Part shown: one piece after another, positions 61,514 to 64,000 of the stretch | Position numbering within the stretch: the stretch's first letter is position 1 | How the letters are laid out: the number at the start of each line of letters is the position of its first letter | Notes under the pieces: generated by a model | Told to the model about the DNA's origin: nothing | The model's input: the letters and a program-made list of their open reading frames with translations, nothing else | The model's database searches: none | Origin: Papaver somniferum | Lineage: Eukaryota; Streptophyta; Magnoliopsida; Ranunculales; Papaveraceae | NCBI RefSeq assembly: GCF_003573695.1 | Contig: NW_020621936.1 | Coordinates: 12,090,001-12,154,000 of the forward strand | DNA: 64,000 bases | Reading direction: 5' to 3' | Translations under genes and position numbers: made by a program

Positions 61514-63274
61514 TGTTTTAGAGCATTGGTCTGTTGAACCCACCAAGCGTTGGTATGTCATGGTTGGCTGTCATATTTTAGTATCAAAACTCATAAGTCG
61601 CTTGATTAGATTACTAGAGTCAACATCGTTAGGTTAGACTAGGAAGTCTAGAAATGTTGAGACATACAAGTATTACTCTAAATACTTGAAGATTGAAGAC
61701 GTATCGACATCAATGATTACATCATCCTTCCTATTGAGGTTAGTAATACATGACTTGATCACTTGTTTCCATTTCTATATCATAAGCTTTCAAGTCATTT
61801 GTGATCCAAAACATAACATGAGAAGTTATATATATGAAACTCTAGTATAATAGACTTAATCATCATATTGTGGTCAAAGTTTCAAAGAACAATATCAATA
61901 GTGATAAGTGATTTATATTGGTATATTGAATTACGAAGAATAATGCTTATCTATTGAACTTCGTAATTGCAACATCGATATAATCTTTGTAATTCGTTAC
62001 TAGATTGTATAGTGAACATAGGTTCGATTTCATACCTAGAAAACCATGTTTAATTACATGAGTTTAATGAAGTAGGCGTATGAACTTGTGTCGTAGTCGA
62101 AAGGAAGTCAAAAGGATTGATGGTCCGGTTTTCATTGAAGATCTTAAGGTTGGACCGATCCTGAGTTATATAGGGAATCAAGATAGAACCAATCCTAGCT
62201 TATGTTGGGAGTCAAGTTTTAATCGATCCCTACCTATATTGGGAGTAAAGGTAGAACCAATCTTAACTTCCTTTAAGAGTCATGATAGAACCACTCCCAA
62301 TCGGCAAAACCGATTTTTCTAATTCACGTACACTTTAGGGTTTGTGTGGTATGGAAATTGGGTTTGGAAAAATAGGAAAGTTCAAGATGTCGACATAATG
62401 AGTAATTTGAACATGTGCTAAAATCTTATTTCTTAACTGTTCAAAGATATTCCTTGATACTGAAGGAGAGATCCCAACCCAAAATAGCTAGTAGAGAATC
62501 TTTTTAATATTTTCGAAATTAATAGGTTTTGTTTTACCAGCAATCAAAGCATATCTCTGGAAATATATATTAGTTAAGTGCTAGCTAATATTGAGTTGTC
62601 CATGAAGATTTTGGTTGTACAATTGGATATTGGTTGGAACTTATAAAACCGAATTCAGGTGATTTATTGCATATCTTAAGAGTACTTTCGGTTATGGAAA
62701 TTCCTTGGTGTCCAAACTACTTTGGTCTATAAATAGTGAAGTTTTTTTTTCTTACAAACTTATCCTGAGCCAGGCAAACTTAATCTTTGTTGTTTTTGGT
62801 GTAGTCGACTAATAGTATTCTCGTAATTCTATCTTGGAGAGGAGACCCTAATTAGGCGAAATCTCTTAGGTCCGCTAGTTTAAAGACTTATTTGGGATCA
62901 AGAAGCGTCTACTAGTACCATTGGTGGGAAACTAGAATCGTTTTTTTATTTTAGTTTTCGATTATTGATTTGATTGACTAACGGTTGTTAACTCTTGATT
63001 ACACCTAGTTTGGTTATTCTTGAGAGCCCTCTCATATGACACAAGGTCACTCATCTTATCAACGTTGGCATGTGATCATCCATTGTTAATTCTGTATATG
63101 ATCGATAATAAGACATGAATCAAGTTTATTATTGTGTAGGTAGAAAAGACTATTGAAGATTGTAGATAAGATGAGTTTTCTTATTGGTTTTGCATCTTCG
63201 TGATTTGCTTCCTGCACAAACTTGATAGTCTGGGATCCGAATAGATCTAGTTTATATTTTGATAGACTTGTTAT
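61514..63274 (+). repeat. Fourth LTR of the family, cut by a hAT-like end
   Basis: It starts TGTTTTAGAGCATTGG at 61514. Part A4 runs to about 62451, with a short minisatellite at 62145-62300. Part B4 has a TATA box TATAAATA (62728-62735) and continues to 63274, where a hAT-like terminus begins. The remaining U5 lies beyond the window, so whether this LTR is solo or belongs to a full element is open. Confidence 0.75.
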
Positions 63275-64000
63275 TAGGGCTGGCAATGGATAAATATCCG
63301 TCGGATATTGGCCATACCGATAAGGTTAAGGTTAAGGGTTATCGGATATCCGATATTCGATAACATCCGACGGATATCAAAAATCCAACTCGATAAGGTT
63401 AAGGTTAACCTATCGGATATCGGATTTTTATCCGTTAATATCCGGTTTTGTTGGACAGAAGCAAAATCTGAAATTTAACGGAATTTTCAAGTGTTTAGCT
63501 TAACTGAAAGACAGAAAAACCCACACAAACACTACTCCAGTGTCTCAGTCACATCACACATGAAGAAAAAAACTACAAACACCCAACCAAAAATTCTGCA
63601 AACTAAAGTACACAACAGCAAAAGAGAAAAAACCATGTCTTCTTGTACATAGACTTAACAATAATGTCAAACAACTTGCTAGTGATGATCTTCCTTGGAT
63701 GCCTGGTTATATGTTGCATCATTGCATCAACTTCAGTCGATGACTTCCATATCTGCATTCACAAACGAAACAAAAGAGAAGAAAACATGGTTTATACTAG
63801 CAACAGGGTTTAAACGAAACAAAACGAAACAAACGAAACAATATATTCTTTATGATAAAAGCGCATTTGCAGGTGGAGTTATACTAGCAACAGGGTTTAT
63901 ACATGTGTGTCCATACTCATGATACTCAGTACTCATGGTCATGCTCATGGTTATGCTTTCCTTGGTTGTTGCAGAAAATGAAAGATTCAATTGTTGTTCG
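63275..64000 (+). mobile_element. hAT-like element, left end only
   Basis: It begins TAGGGCTGGCAATGG, a common plant hAT terminus, immediately after LTR sequence. The next about 170 bases are packed with GGATATCC/GATATCGG words in both orientations (63295-63450), the usual look of subterminal transposase-binding repeats. The right end and target duplication are outside the window. Confidence 0.6.
63664..64000 (+). pseudogene. ZIP-type metal transporter fragments
   Basis: An ATG at 63664 opens MSNNLLVMIFLGCLVICCII followed by ASTSVDDFHIC, a good secretion-signal-like N-terminus. After frame breaks, 63857-63910 reads KSAFAGGVILATGFIHV, very like the third membrane-segment region of plant ZIP/IRT zinc and iron transporters (K-x-F-A-x-G-V-I-L-A-T-G-F-x-H-V-L-P). 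A THGHAHG run (about 63930-63950) matches the His-rich cytosolic loop. The pieces between are missing and TATACTAGCAACAGGGTTTA occurs twice, so this is a rearranged fragment. It lies within the hAT-like element, which suggests capture, but the other end is unseen. Confidence 0.6.

Overview
The window looks like nuclear DNA of a flowering plant. It is AT-rich, has one ordinary intron-containing host gene, and is otherwise filled by plant-type transposable elements: L1-type LINEs with a C-terminal RNase H, Ty3/gypsy pieces, tRNA-derived SINEs, MITEs, a Helitron end and large LTRs. Nothing bacterial or organellar was seen. I cannot name the species from the sequence.

The only gene that looks functional is a five-KH-domain RNA-binding protein of the HEN4-like family (+ strand, coding exons 36052-39927, about 824 residues). 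All seven coding exons join in frame with GT..AG boundaries. It has an intron in the 5' UTR, telo-box motifs and a TATA-like sequence.

Layout. 1-3277: end of a + strand LTR element with an antisense coiled-coil ORF, sitting in a LINE. 3278-9100: LINE 1 (minus), split by a 724-bp hAT-like MITE. 9101-12242: AT-rich DNA with a 226-bp tandem duplication, a 33-bp minisatellite and a 468-bp MITE. 12243-23225: decayed Ty3/gypsy element (+), split by LINE 2 (16110-22628) with an 11-bp exact target duplication. 23226-28874: SINEs, an old segmental duplication, a small MITE and a Helitron 3' end. 28939-35553: a 6.6-kb element with about 90-bp inverted ends and an 8-9-bp target duplication, holding about 40 copies of a short palindrome around GTACATAT/ATATGTAC. 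35554-40000: KH gene. 40000-45527: mostly unassigned, with two MITEs (one packed with TGAGTCA words) and a 110-bp tandem duplication. 45528-50745: LINE 3 (+). 52110-61325: nest of long LTRs of one family, one inverted fragment interrupted twice by solo LTRs. 61514-64000: another LTR of the family, interrupted by a hAT-like end that precedes zinc/iron-transporter (ZIP) fragments.

The elements do not form a pathway. The window is best read as a record of insertion order: LTRs within LTRs, a LINE within a gypsy element, a MITE and an LTR element within a LINE, and a SINE within one arm of a duplication whose other arm preserves the empty site. All three LINEs and the gypsy element carry stops, frameshifts or lost catalytic residues. 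The most unusual item is the palindrome-filled 6.6-kb element directly upstream of the KH gene.
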